Made by a program: the position numbers and the translations under genes. 64,000 nucleotides of DNA. It comes from Balanoglossus misakiensis (lineage: Eukaryota; Hemichordata). Below, in pieces: positions 1 through 12,570 of the stretch. Every line of letters begins with the position of its first letter. Positions within the stretch are counted from its first letter, which is position 1. Location: assembly GCA_040954595.2 (NCBI GenBank), contig JBECUI020000035.1:1-64000 (forward strand), read 5' to 3'. The notes beneath the pieces are model-generated. The model saw only the letters and a list, made by a program, of their open reading frames with translations. It ran no database searches and was not told the DNA's origin.

Positions 1-1650
1 TTCCAATCAATTGGACATGTAATTTCAGAGAAGAATTTTTTTAAACAAAACTGCAGAAAATTCCCCCAAACATTCATAAAAAATAGCAAACGCCAGATAC
101 TGACTCCACCTGAACAAAATCATACGAGGTCTTCCCATAGTACTTGCACACCAATGCACGCCAATTTTTAACTGAATCTGATCCGCTGTTATTAAGTTTT
201 TCAATTTTGACTATTTGAACATTTTTCCAGTTAATACCAGTATGCATTTTTTCGCAATAACAATTTCTATGTACACACTAAATATCAGTAGTTTCAAGTT
301 TTTGATGTTGATGGACATACACATACATACATCAATACATTTAGACGAAACTGATCCATTCGCAAAATACATAATTCTGTATGAGGCACACATACAGACA
401 TACATAGACGACGGACACCAACTTATGCTATAAGCTGACATTGATATACATGTTAGCCAAAAACCAAAATCAACCTCAAAATAGACATTAAAATATATTG
501 CACCACCATGAGAAGACAAATTCATTTTTCGACAAATTTTCTGGGGCGTCATTGATATAGCATGGCATATTGTCAAAGTACGTAGTCTCTGTGATAAGAT
601 TCCATACACACAAAATGGTAACCTTGGAAGTCCAGCTGACGTAGTTATGCAATGGCGTCTCGTGTATTCCGTCGCCAAAAAATCATCGTAAAATTGATAG
701 TCGGGGTCACAATTCAAGACGACTTTCTCTAAATTCTTTATGAATGGATTAAATCGAAATCGAAATGTTGACGTATGACGTACGGAATGAGATCTGAACA
801 GACATTCAATGTTATCATTCTCGCTCGATCACATATTGGGTAAGCCATCTAGCAATCGCTATATAGTATTGGCGATAACAGACTGTCTATAAACTCACAA
901 AACGGATTTTACTGTTGAGTGTGATCAACCGTCACGTTATTTTTCTCTGAACAATAGACAAATAGAAAGCCTGGTGACATTTTGAGATTGACTGCGTGAG
1001 GACCACAATATGCGTGAATCATTTACGGTTTGTCTTGATGAATGGGTCACGTCATAGTCATAACGCGGATTCGGCTGCACGCCAACTATCCGCCATATAT
1101 TGTCTCCACTAACTTACTCGTAAGTAGTTTCAAACTTCATTTGAAAAGAGTATTCGTCTGACAGTCCTGTAGATTAACAATTTACGCTCTATGAAGCAAC
1201 TAAACAACGTTAGCTTCCTTGTGGATTCACGTAGGGAAGTTATTCGTAACGACGGGTACATCGTCTGAGCATGGACAGAACAACGGCAATATCGCCAGGA
1301 ATGTCTCATTTCACAGCGCCCTCAAACAGTCGATCTCCTCAAACTATCGTTTCCACTGGTCATATATGCGGCATTAACGAAAGCTCACATAGACAACCAT
1401 GTAATAGATAAATTAAAACTTAAATAACTTCATTAATATCAAAGCTACACCCACCAAAACATTTTCAGTTCTTGCCATATGATATCTGAACCTGTGTACT
1501 AAATTTGGTTGAAATCGGTTCAGCGGTTCTTGAGATATCGGGTATACAGACAGACACACACACACATACATACATACACACACACACACACAGACATCGC
1601 TAAACCATAAGCTCACGTGATTTTCACGTGAGCTAAAAATGAAAAAAAAT
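1..1650. other. Intergenic AT-rich stretch with a (CA)n tract
   Basis: I see no supported gene here. Short ORFs lack splice signals, domains or codon bias. At about 290-400 and 1500-1600 there are repeat-like tails: a phrase close to GGTTGAAATCGGTTCAGCGG followed by GACAGACACACACATACATA. Such microsatellite-tailed ends recur elsewhere in the window (about 5,095-5,160), so at least part of this stretch is old transposable-element debris. The simple CA/CATA tract itself lies at about 1552-1593. Confidence 0.5.
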
Positions 1651-4600
1651 CCATGAGGTCTCAAAATGAATACACACCAATTTCTAAAGCAATTTGACCA
1701 GTTTCCACCAATTTCACATTGGTCCCAGTGGTAGATAGACATATACGAAATGGGAACCAAAGAATAAAACACATTTCAAAGATTTAACATCTTTTTCCTC
1801 AAGAGTGTTTTTCAAATCTTCTCCACATCCTTCAAAATCGCCACCATAAAGCCATATTACTTGTAGTGCTTATGTTTGTCATATCTAGGTGATGCATACC
1901 ACTATAGATGTGTACCCTTTGTATAGAGGCAGATTAAACAGGTGTGGTACCTGTTAAATATCTGACTTCTTTAAATTACAGCCACAATCGTCTGTCAACA
2001 AGATGTTCATGTAGATGTATACCTAGCAGTAAGCTTATTTAGATTGACAAATCTTAGATGAAAATAATGAAAAAGTGGCACAACCCTTAGGGCTTTAACT
2101 AGCAGCTTTATGCCAGATGAGTTCGAGTCTAACGATGTAATGTTGACATTAAGGTTTCATTGAAATAACTTGGGAACCTCTCTACTATTTGAAGCACCAA
2201 AGCTGTGAAAAACTTCCTTCTTTCCCTGAGTTTTTTATGAATATGTTCTAATCTGGGACAAAAATTTGTTGCCAAGTGTCTTGACTCCTTTACCAAATGT
2301 CAGGGACCGGATTTTTTTCAGCAAAATTTCAAATAACCTTGGCTGATTTTTTACCTACTTTCACATATTGGGTAGCATGAAAAAAAGTATGGCTTCCAGA
2401 AGGGTTATAGATACAGTGTTTTGTAATAACAAGAATTAACATGAAACTATAATTTCATGGTTAATTTAGGACCGCCTTAATCTATGGTAACGTCATTAAA
2501 TATTTGCATATCTAATTGTAGGCTATCCAGTGGAGGGAGAAACCTAAACATGGACAACATTGGGGTCAAAATTGTTTGACAGAACTTTGGGTGACTTTGG
2601 GTAAACCTTGACCAACATTACTATATCTTGGCATCCAGAGCAGATGCAACCTTGACACTTGGAGTGATGGAAATGCATAATGGAGTATTATGTCTCAGCT
2701 AGTCACAGTGCTTTTGCTGTGTTTTATGTCTTTTATTCAGCCAAATTAGATGTTTTTTATTACACATTGGCTGTGTTTTCCAGTACTTTTTAGCTGGTCA
2801 CACTGCCTTAAGACAATGTATTCTCAAAATACCATGCAATCATTATGAAGCATATGCAGCAGACAACGTTATGGTATGACTGAACTTGCCCTTCTTTGTG
2901 ACTAAAGCATGACCGGCCTGTCTTAGGTGGCCCCTACCTAGGGGCTTTACCCGTCATTGGCTCACAGTCTGAGAAATCAGCTCTGCAGGGAAGTTAACGA
3001 TGTAACCCACCATTAAAGCTTGGATTTCCGCTTTTTGTATCTGATGCCTGGCTGAGGCCTTCTTAGGATCTACCCAACGCTGAGTAGGCTATCCCGTCAT
3101 TGGCACACAGTCTCAGGGAGGGAGTCCAAAGTTCAGTATACCAGCAAAGCCTTTATATTGTCCATTCTTTTTAAGAGAAGGCTGGCTGCTGTAGAAAAAT
3201 GTTGATCTCAAATGTATCATGTCCAAAAAAAGGCAGACTTCCAGCCCTATTGGTTAGGCTGGCATTAGGTATGTACATAATTAATGAGACAAGACATAAT
3301 ATTCCATTACATAGTTCAATAACTCCAAGTGTCAAGGATGTATCTGTGCCGGATGCCAAGATATAGGAATGTAGGTCAAAGTTTACCCAAGATCACCCAA
3401 AAGTTTGTCAAAAGATTTTGACCCCAGAGTTGTCCATGTCCAGGTTACCACATCCTCTAGAATAAGATATGCACATATTTAATGAGGTTACCATAGCTCA
3501 AGGGGGTCTTTAATTAACCATCAACATTTAGTTTCATATTAATGCATGTTAATATAATACACTGTATCTATAACCCTACTGGTAAGCCTAGAATTAGGTA
3601 CATGCGAAAGTTTTTGACAAGATAGATAAGTTGTAAAATATGTACATGAACCTGACAATTGACTTAAAATAACATAAGGCAGACTTGATACTTATCGGAG
3701 ATAGATACTAATAACAACAGTGATGTTAATTACACCGGGAATGTTTGTCTTATTATAGCTACATGTAAAAGACTGCTTGAGGTAATGTAATTAAAGTGAC
3801 CACTTGCGATTCACCTTCAAAGTGCTATGCAAGTCTACGGTACATTGTTTTTCCAATGATTGGACAAAGGATATTCATAATGTGTAATTAAGGCTGGATA
3901 GCATTTTCAATGTAATAAGCCCTGCCTTCACTATAATCTTACGCCAAATCAACATTGTTCAGTTTATGTTAATAATTTCACTAAGGGACACTTGTTACAT
4001 CAAATTTCCCAGCAAGGGGTGTCAGATTATTGGGCAAGTGGCATGCATGACACTAGACGATACTTTTGGAAGCAAAGCGGACAGAACACGGCTGGATATA
4101 GACTAGGTAATTCTGAATGTGACCATGAACTGTACCACAGACTCTGTATTGTATGTTTCTGAAGAATCCCATTTAACCCAGACATCAACATACTTCAACC
4201 TTGTAAGAAGTAGAACATACATGATTTACTAGTAAATATTTGCTAGGTTATTACACACTTTGGATTACACAAAAATAGGTGTGTACACCGCTGTGACATT
4301 GCCAAGCAGATATGACCTACCAGGTAACCTAATACAATTTCACAGGAATCGGAGTATTTTCAGTGAAAACAACATTTCTTCAACAATGACAAAAACTGCC
4401 TCAACCACAAAAATTCAGATATCAACAAATCCAACAATATCTCACTTCAATCACCACAAGGAACATGCCTACCAAAATTGAAAGCAATTTGACATGCGGT
4501 TTCAAAGAATACAAATTGCAAAAATTGCCTCAAGACCACAAATATGCAAATTTCACCAAAATGATATACAACATTACTTGGGTTACCTCATGGAACAAGC

Positions 4601-7075
4601 AAACCAAAATTTAAATGCAACCTGACCTGACATGGAGTTTCAGAGAAAATGATTTTTGACCAAAAATGACAAAATTATATTTCCCAAAAATTACAAATTT
4701 TGCCACAATTTAAACAATACTAACAAAGATTACCTATAGGAAATAGCTTACTAAATTATAGATACAATTCACGATATTAGCTGAAAGTATATCAGGCGTG
4801 ACATAGGCTACATGCATACAAATGTTCAAAGCAATCTGACCAGTTGTTGAGTTTCTGAGTTTTGATCAATTTCACATTGCTCCAGGTAATTAGCATATTT
4901 CATTTGAACAGGCGTGCCTGCATCTAAAAACCCAATATCAAGACTTACCACACAGACTCTGTATTGTATGTTTCTGGAGTAATCAAATAAAACCAATCAT
5001 GAAAATACTTCAACCTTCTTAATATGAACAAAATCCTATTTACAGGCTGGCCTACATCTACACACCAAATATCAAGGGGATACGCGAAGGGGTTTTCAAG
5101 TTTTTGATGTGGACAGACATACATACATCCATACATACTACATACACACATACAGAGGCAACTGACTGGTCAGAAGGCATGAGCAAAAATGCAGGAAATC
5201 AATGTTGTGACACTGGTAGTAGGCCTTAATGTATACAATATCAAGACAGTTTATTTAACATGAAGTTTGATATGTTCATAATCATTCAGAGCTAAGCATA
5301 TTTTGAAATTGTAAAATTAATATCAATCACATGAAAACTGACAGCATGCTTTCATTTGGGAATTTAGGTATTGTAATTAACACTAACAGTCATGAAACTA
5401 TTGAATCGTCAATAAAATCATACAGTAGAAATTAATGGGTTTTCTATTTATATGCGATATGAAAATGCAACTTGTGGTCCTTCGGCCAGTAAGAGGCATC
5501 AGATAATATTGTAAGACCCAGTTGCCCAATTGATTAGACCTACATGTATGCGCTGTGTGAAGCGCAAGTTATGGCAACTGAATTCACAGGACACTGAAGA
5601 AAGTGGAATCACTCAAGGTACATATGTATACATGTAGGCTAACAATCACAACACAGAGAATAGTTCTCCATATTCATTTTTAATACGATAAGATTCACTG
5701 AATTGGCGCATCCATGGGCAGGCAAGGTTAGTTCCAACTCAGTTTGCAAATCAGGCCCATGTATCTTGTTCCCTGAGACTGTCTGCTTCTAATAATAGCT
5801 GTAAGAACATAATCGTTGACCGAATGGTTGGTTCAATTTTGCAACATTTTATGATTTCAAGCTGTGCAATATTTGCAACTCAGTTTCAACTTTGGTTGGA
5901 GGGATGATGATGAAGCAATTTCACTGACAAAATAGCACTACTAACTGACGTCAATATTTGTTCAAAGTTAAATGCATTGCTATGAGAAAAATGTATACTA
6001 AAAGTTTCGTATGTGAATAATAACACTTTTTCGTATAACTGCAAACCCTGTCACAGTTGTGAAATTCTAAGAAAATTCATTCATTAGGTAGAATTCGTGC
6101 TTTATGAATTCTTAAACAAACTTAGTCATGAAACCTAAATGGTTACCTTACACATGTTGAGGCTCGACTTCTGTGATATGATAGTCTTTAATTAATGTGT
6201 ATGTGATTCCATACAAATCCATATGATTACCTGAACATACAAAATAAATTAAAAATAAATACATAAATTAAAAATAAATAAGTATCTCATACATATGCAT
6301 AAGTGCTTGTGAGAAATATATCATATATCTAAATAAACCTGTCATTTATTGACCTCATTTTCCCAGTAAACCAAAGGACTAAATTGCACTTTAATATTAC
6401 AGCTTCATTTCAATGCAACAGGTACACTACATCATAAGGGAACAAATATGCCAGCTCAACATTTATATAAACAGTGTCAAAATATAAGTGGCTACAAAAG
6501 CTTGTGTCCCTTCAATCCATTCTCCCACTCAGGTCAAACGTGTTACATATTAAAATTGCAATGTGCATAATATACAATTAGTCTTTTGTAAATTCAGACT
6601 GAGAAAATATGACTGATAAACATTATCTGGCACATGTTGGTGAATGGCTGGCGCTGATGTTGTGGGTTGAAATCCGAACTATGATTATCGCGGGTACAAA
6701 TCACATTTATTTTCTCAGAGACAACACGTTTGCAACTTCGGGACAGAAAGGTGAAAACGAACGTCATTAGTTCTTGGGAAAAAACTCTGAAATCAATTTC
6801 GGTGAGGTCAAATGTGTTCCAAAGGCAAACCGTTTCTGGTAAACAAATCAATGGCAAATAGTTACTTCGGCGACTTACCAATCAATCAACATGGCTGCCA
6901 AATCGTTGGATATCCCGGTTTCATCTCGCGATCATTCTATCTTCCGATATGGCGTTGCTTGGTTAAATTCGCCTCTTCTTTGCCGACATAGTCGGGCGAC
7001 AGCGGTCCAGAAGCATATACAGCGACGCCATCTTGTTTACAATGTGAAGTATCAACTGCGCATGCTCAATGGTTG
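1650..7075. repeat. Left arm of giant interrupted inverted repeat
   Basis: Successive blocks of this arm reappear in reverse complement and reverse order at about 14.10-21.19 kb. Recognisable pairs: 1,660-1,760 with about 21,080-21,190; 1,846-2,230 with about 20,640-20,950; 2,300-3,600 with 19,240-20,560 (including GTCTTAGGTGGCCCCTACCT at about 2,920 and its complement at about 19,920); 4,180-5,160 with 16,400-17,330; 5,270-6,110 with 14,860-15,700; 6,500-7,075 with 14,103-14,500. The arms differ by many substitutions and indels, so the duplication is old. Internally the arm resembles the nuclear-receptor-motif element at 41.6-53 kb (GTAGGTCAAAGTTTACCC at about 3,370), so it is a compound of transposable-element copies. 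A further direct copy of 5,270-6,110 lies at about 21,650-22,470. Confidence 0.75.
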
Positions 7076-7076
7076 T
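6884..7076 (+). promoter_or_regulatory. Promoter-like module at inner end of left arm
   Basis: This block is more CpG-rich than its surroundings. It contains a YY1-type core on each strand (AACATGGCTGCC; and CGCCATCTTGTTTAC, the complement of CAAGATGGCG) and an NRF1-like CTGCGCATGCTCA near its end. It also carries an open frame of 62 codons starting at ATG 6,891. The same module, in reverse, ends the right arm at 14,103-14,290, where the frame is conserved over about 58 residues with conservative changes. It may be an old promoter with a first coding exon duplicated by the inverted repeat, or the end of a transposable element. No splice donor or partner exon could be fixed, so I do not call a gene. 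Confidence 0.35.
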
Positions 7077-7543
7077 TGATTGGAAAGTGGGCAGAGCCTG
7101 CAAGATCCAGGGTTCGCTTGACCGGCCAAACGCGGTTATTCTCCCTAGACCAAATCATTTAAGCGTCAGGCGTAATACATCACATAATTGACTGGAAAAC
7201 TAAACAGTCTTCCACCTATATATCAACACAGTTTATTAAACCAGCACCCGCGCAAATATTCACAAGTATATGATTAAAATTGATGAAATCATTAATCGCA
7301 CGGTTACAGCTGTCATAGTTTCTAATAATATTATTCACTGGTAGCGCTGACATACCATGTTGAAACTTGTCGCGGAAAACAAGATAATTGATCTTACGGT
7401 GTCATTTGTTTTTAAAAAGTGCTTAATAACTATTGATCCCATTGATATATTTTTTCCATATTTATATATTTTTCGCAAATTTTGACTGCTTGGGCTACTA
7501 ATAGCATGGTGATCACAATGGATTTACCACCTCCCAGCTGCGT

Positions 7544-7551
7544 TATAAAAG
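7544..7551 (+). promoter_or_regulatory. TATA box of signal-peptide exon
   Basis: TATAAAAG lies 52 bp upstream of the first ATG (7,603) of an exon coding for a signal peptide. A start site about 30 bp downstream would leave a 5' UTR of roughly 30 nt. Box, ATG, hydrophobic leader and splice donor follow in the right order within 160 bp, which argues for a real transcription unit. Confidence 0.55.
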
Positions 7552-7602
7552 AATGCCTATTCTGTGGACACTAGCCTCATCGAAGACCGAACGTGTTCAT
7601 CG

Positions 7603-7701
7603 ATGTTTCCATTCATGACGAACTCCAATGCAGGCGTCGCAGTCATTCTGGCTTTCACGCTGTGGGCACCTCTGGTGACAGCAATTCCCAACAAGTTGCG
7701 G
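7603..7701 (+). CDS. First coding exon: signal peptide of a secreted protein
   Basis: The exon reads 33 codons from ATG 7,603 to the donor CGG|GTAAGTAAT (exon end 7,701, phase 0). Residues 1-10 are polar, and residues 11-27 form a hydrophobic core (GVAVILAFTLWAPLVTA) followed by IPNKLR. This is a textbook signal peptide with likely cleavage after VTA. An in-frame GTG lies further upstream at 7,564, but the ATG at 7,603 is the first in this frame and fits the TATA box at 7,544. The next coding exon is uncertain. The nearest phase-compatible acceptor is at 8,666, whose exon would end the protein after 62 residues. Alternatively the exon may belong to the pentraxin-type gene whose 3' exons lie at 9.30 and 10.46 kb. 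No family can be named from the leader alone. Confidence 0.55.
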
Positions 7702-7709
7702 GTAAGTAA

Positions 7710-8660
7710 TCACACAACCTATATGAGTGAAAGTTTCTTGTCATTTTCGCAACGTCAAGGTTGATATTCTCTTCTTGGATCGAAAATGTGTGACACAACA
7801 AATGAATCTGCGTGGCAGGGTCGGCTGTGTCTTTTGCTTCGAGGCATAGTCGTCTGTCACGCATCGACGGCTATACGTGAACTAGACAAATCGAATCGAA
7901 CGATCAAATCTACGAAAATATATTCCACCTGGGGATTTAATTACTAATCATGAAAATATTACCCGTACATCAAAATACCATATACAGACATGACAATCAA
8001 AACGCCACGTGGTCAAACTTATGAAAATAATCCGTTACAATCTTAACTTATCTTAACTTAACTTAAATCTAATAAATAAAGTCCGACAAACATCGTCCTC
8101 GTTGGCATGCATGTGGAGTCTGGTAATTCATCCAGGTCTTCCTCCTGTCCGACTTGACCGCGACGCAGATACTCTTCGTGCACTTGCCAAAGTACACCGA
8201 GACGTCACCGCACATTCATTCCACACCAGCAATGTCCATTGACAGATCAAAGTTCCGTACGGCTAAACGCCCAATTTCAGAACATCTCGACATCAATTCA
8301 GTGTAGTGTGCTGGGTTATTAAAATATACCACAGGTTGAGATGAAAAGTGATAGTCAAAACTCACATGGTTGGAGGATGTCTATGGATCCAAAATCATAC
8401 ACGTCAAACGCTATGGCTGCCATCCTATCAAATCCCCTAGGAAGTAGTCAGACCAGGTGGTCCTCAAGACTCCCCAAGCTACTAAAACACACGTATTCAA
8501 TATACTAAATCTCACCACCGAGGGCGTAAACTCTAGAGAGACAATTACAAGTACATACAATTATGCTATATCACAGAATATCGTCACACGTAAGACACAC
8601 ATCCCTAACACGCGAAGCCAGCTTATCCTTTGATCAAATGGCAGCGCTATTCTAAATATT
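7710..8660. other. Presumed intron, no recognised content
   Basis: AT-rich sequence between the signal-peptide exon and the next candidate exon. A run of TTAACTTA units lies at about 8,042-8,075. I see no coding block, RNA gene or clear mobile element. Confidence 0.4.
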
Positions 8661-8666
8661 TTACAG

Positions 8667-8756
8667 CATGCCCTAAAGGACAAACACGTGCCGCTGGAAG
8701 AGGCCAACACTCAGCAGAGACGGCAAGATGTTAACAGAGATGAGCCCCAACAATAA
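8667..8756 (+). CDS. Possible second exon of a short secreted peptide precursor
   Basis: After the acceptor TATTTTACAG (8,657-8,666), a phase-0 reading continues for 29 codons to TAA at 8,754-8,756. This matches the phase-0 donor at 7,701. Joined to the signal-peptide exon it would give a 62-residue precursor with a mature part of about 35 residues: very polar, without cysteine, with a dibasic RR near the middle and a Gln-rich end (DEPQQ). A dibasic site in a short secreted precursor is the usual layout of neuropeptide-type prohormones, but no known family is recognised. AATAAA overlaps the stop codon (8,752-8,757), which is unusually close. Only splice signals and phase support this exon, and it could be fortuitous. 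Confidence 0.3.
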   Translation, partial: HALKDKHVPLEEANTQQRRQDVNRDEPQQ

Positions 8757-8984
8757 ATTAATATTGTTCCTTTTATTTAGAAAACGCCGCATAATTAGCC
8801 AACCAATCATGGTTATGAGAAACCTCCAAAATACAATGTATCGATATTTACTGCATCTGTTCATACTTCGCCCGCGCTTTAAAAACCCTATAGCTGCTAA
8901 AATTGGCATATTTTTTTCCAGAGTACAATACTTCATATGTATATTCCCTATTCCCTAAAATCTTCACCCGTGACCATTGAGCCA

Positions 8985-9260
8985 TATTACTTGCATTTGC
9001 ATTGGTTTGTCATAACTTGGCGTCGCATTTCACGATAGCTGCTTAGCTGCTATTGTTTGTATGAAGGCTGATTAAATCGGTGAGGCACCGTTTTAATACA
9101 TAGCATGTTCCAATTGCAACATGCAGTCACAATCGGGCATCGATAAGATGTTTATGTATACCTATCAGTAAGCTTATTTTGATGAACCAATTTAAGTTGG
9201 AAAATAAAATCATGAAAATAATGCAAAAAGTGGCAGCTTTGGAGGCTTTAAACTACAGTT
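8985..9260. repeat. Dispersed repeat, third copy of 1,846-2,100 block
   Basis: GCCATATTACTTG opens a block that parallels 1,846-2,100 in the same orientation and about 20,660-20,950 in the opposite one. Shared phrases include CAGTAAGCTTATTT and AAAAAGTGGCA. It ends where the pentraxin-type coding fragment starts. Confidence 0.6.
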
Positions 9261-9303
9261 CTCCCAAATTGTCTTGACTAAATGACATACATGTGGTCAA
9301 AAG

Positions 9304-9432
9304 TTCTGACTGCAGAAGAGGTTGCAGCTCTGGCGGGGGACTGTTCAATTGGAGGAAATATATTTACATGGAATACAGACAATATTGAAATGGCAGCAGA
9401 AATAGTTCCTACTGAAAAGAATGCTATCTGCA
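9304..9432 (+). CDS. Exon of a pentraxin/LamG-type domain (C-terminal part)
   Basis: The frame reads VLTAEEVAALAGDCS followed by a GGNIFTW segment and ends at the donor TGCA|GTGAGT (exon end 9,432, phase 1). It aligns with the equivalent part of the minus-strand receptor exon at 40,508-40,791 (YVLTPVEIQSLALNCS, then NHVMWVEM), the terminal strand and disulphide cysteine of the pentraxin/LamG fold. The homology seems to begin a few codons earlier (MTYMWSK, from 9,282), just after an in-frame TAA where the family usually has Gln. The acceptor taken here, TCAAAAG|TT, has a poor polypyrimidine tract. The gene may therefore be decayed, or the true 5' edge is not recognised. The preceding exons of a LamG domain were not found between 7.7 and 9.3 kb. 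Confidence 0.5.
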
Positions 9433-10317
9433 GTGAGTATCACAACTTTAAAATGAAAGATTTTGCAAATTTAAAAAAAATATTGAGTGTTTTGACATGC
9501 GTCAGTGGTCAGTAACACACAAGCTGCATGATAAGAGGGTCACGAGAAATTGTAAGCCGCAATGTATAATGGATTAACTCCATGACCTATGCGACCTACG
9601 AACTGTGACGTACAGAATTTATTTCTACGTGTAATGCGGTCTGCGGCAGTGAGCCACAGACCGCATTGCGAGAGCAGTGAGAATTCACCACAATGCAAAC
9701 TTTCTGAACGTAGGTTGATCTTCGAATGAAATATTACCTTGTCACCGGTTTTCCACATGGCTACACTGTAAAATTGGGTGACGTGTTCGTTCACAAGTGG
9801 AATAATTGTGAGTAGTAAAGCACGCGAAGTTAAGCAACGAGCACGTTTTGAAATGCGCGCAGATGATCCCAGTTTAGCAAATTCCATTGCGTGCATGCAA
9901 AAAAAATAATACTGTACCGGGGGTGAGCCTACTTTCTTTCCATACAGATACACGTATATGTTGGTTAAGGTATGTGACAAACAGTTTTCATGTAACAGCC
10001 AGTGATGCTGACCATAAAACCAGCGCAGCTGATGCTTTCATCTACAATTTGCAACATGGACGTTTGTGTCTCTGCATGTGTCGTGCATGTTACTGCTGAA
10101 CAAAAAAGATATGCGGGCACCACAGGCTGGCGAAAGCGGTGCTCACGTGCTCTGCAAGCTGATGTTGTCACTAAATTGGCAAAGTATTGTACACATGGAG
10201 GAGTTTCTTGAGCTGTCTGTTGTATAAATGTCGGTTGTGAGTACATTATTTTTTATTTTATTTTAATAATTTTCAAAGCCCCTATGATTGAAGCATATTA
10301 TTACGACTCATCCGTTC

Positions 10318-10368
10318 ATCATTCATTCATTCATTCATTCATTCATTCATTCATTCATTCATTCATCC
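10318..10368. repeat. (ATTC)n microsatellite
   Basis: About 12 uninterrupted ATTC/CATT units, lying inside the presumed intron between the two pentraxin-type exons. Confidence 0.9.
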
Positions 10369-10461
10369 ATTCAGTCAGTCACTGTACCAATTGAAGACGC
10401 CCTTGTATAGGAGAATTTAGCTATGTACTGACTGTCTTTTCATTTTTTCTTCATCCTATAG

Positions 10462-10505
10462 AATCTACCGACCTGGTCGCTGTCAATAACAATTCAACTC
10501 CTTAA
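10462..10505 (+). CDS. Terminal exon of the pentraxin-type gene
   Basis: A strong acceptor (TTTTTTCTTCATCCTATAG, ending 10,461) is followed by a frame whose phase fits the donor at 9,432: the split codon becomes AAA, followed by STDLVAVNNNSTP and TAA at 10,503-10,505. The phase match and the quality of the polypyrimidine tract are the evidence; the 14 residues have no recognisable family. If correct, the protein ends right after the pentraxin-type domain and lacks the HYR, Sushi, GCC2, EGF and membrane parts of the minus-strand relative. Confidence 0.4.
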
Positions 10506-10763
10506 ACATCCTGTGTGTGTGAAGTCTATGAACACTGGCCATGCATTTCAATTCAAGGACAAAATGAATGCGCAATATTTCGTTTTATCGAGAGTAATGT
10601 GCAGTGATTAAATTTGCTAGGGCTCTCTTAGCAGATTTGGAGTTAGTCATTTTGGTAGAAACTTTTCGAGATGGGAAATCTTTGGTCATCTAACCAAGTT
10701 ATTTGTATTTTTGTTATATAAGACAGAGTCATTTCTATATCATAGATGCAAGTTTAATTTATA

Positions 10764-10841
10764 ACATGAATTTGAATAAAATATTTTTTTTTAAATATCA
10801 CCACATGAATTTGAATAAAATATTTTTTTTTAAATATCACC
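10764..10841. repeat. 39-bp tandem duplication
   Basis: Two adjacent, identical 39-bp units that begin ACATGAATTTGAATAAAATA and contain a T9 run. A small, recent local duplication with no visible function. Confidence 0.9.
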
Positions 10842-12570
10842 AGATTGAAATCTTTGGAAGTTTGCACTTAGAGGGATGGCATGGCAGTTTTCCACTGTTC
10901 ATATTACAAAGAATTTGGCGTCACGTGTAGATTTCATGAGTGTTCGAGTTTTGCTCTTCCCAGCCTCGTACCCACAATCCTCTGATACTTACACTTACGT
11001 CAGTTCTATAGCCGCTGACCCACTAGATTCTCCTTATGAATTGCCCAAATTATTTGTTGGTATAGTTTTGATAGTTGGTGCACGGAAACTTTTGATCGAT
11101 TCACGAAATTCAAAATATGTTACATCACAAACCTCATAAAATGGAGGCTAGAGTAGCCTGTTTGTTTTCAGGTAATTTTACAATTACCTCAATTACCTTT
11201 TTTCGAGGGAGGGGGTTAAGAAAACATACAGATTGAAATAACAAGGAAGTGGTATATCAAACCGAAACCTTATCTCAATCGTGATTCTAGAGTGTTTCCA
11301 TGTCATGTGACATCCACAAAAATGTGGTATTATCTTGAAAAGAGTCCCGATTTCCCAAACTGGTTTTGCGAATGTACTTCACTTTGGAGCAATGCATGAG
11401 TACATTCGTAGAAAGATATTGCTCCACTATTTACTGACACTCCTCTTGTACTGCAAATATTACTGCATTCTGTCAGGGCAAGACAAAAGACACAGCAGAA
11501 CTGCCAGAATTAAAACAGACAACTGGCAATTTCAATAAACATGTAATAACAAATATATGTAACATTGAATGAGGTGTCCATACAGCTTGGTCATTTAAAG
11601 ACCTCCAGTCATTGTGACAATGCATAAATATTTATGTACACCATGTTAAAAATTAGTTCAGGCATACCTTATACATGTATGTTTTTGACTGACCATATCC
11701 TCAGCACGCCCTTTTTTTCAAAAAGACTATCATTATTCTCTGCCAGGCAGAGAGTTGCCGCTTTCTTGTTAACAATAATATACTATTATAACATTGCATA
11801 GATTCCTGTTTGTTTCTGTCCATATCTCACAAACTGTGGTGTGCATACTGTTGAAATGACCTCAAGAAGAAAATGCCAAATGGAAAAATATTTGACATAC
11901 TAACCTGTATGATAATGTTATACGGTACAATATATTTAACGGTTCCAATCCAATGTTGAGAACTAACAAAACAATTTGAGCAGAATTCATTTAAAATTAA
12001 TTGCAGTTCCGTTTCACCGCATTTCATAGGATGCTGGCTAAAATTCATACTATGGTGGATTACCTGTTATGCATTTCTTTCCCTATTTCGTCTGGCAGAT
12101 TTGAGTTTGACAAGCTGTCATTTTCCTTTCAGCTCCGCAAAATTGATGGATTTACTTTGACAGCACACAGACTGTCCATTTGTCATCGGAGATACAAGCA
12201 GCATCAGGTGCTGAACAGCTTGCAGCAGTGTTGGAAAAGAGTACACAACACTAACTTGCAAGAGTGCTTTGGCCCTTTCTTCACACTGTCCGAAACTTGT
12301 TGTGTTACATCATTGCTTAATGAATAAGAAATACACAGGTATTTAGCGTTCTATTCAATACCTACAATAGATAAAAGGGTGTCGGTCTGTATGCGACAAT
12401 CTTCAATGTTCTTATGAGCACAAGGCTTTATTCAGGGAACGTTTTACAGTAAGAATTATATTATATAAACTGAATAGGTTTGCTGTCTGTCAACTCTTCT
12501 GTCTTTGTCTTACCGATACGGTTCTAACCGCGAACACTGAGGCTTCTCTGCTCGTACACAGTATAAATCA
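10842..12570. other. Intergenic stretch, no supported gene
   Basis: Several ORFs of 60-110 codons open on either strand (for example the plus-strand frame 12,001-12,327), but none has domain signatures, clean splice sites with matching partners, or poly(A) context. I see no tandem repeat and no RNA gene. Confidence 0.4.

Noticed and set aside
211-717. 168-codon minus-strand ORF at the window start
   Set aside because: No signal, domain or splice context; its Cys-rich look comes partly from CATA-type simple sequence at 320-400.
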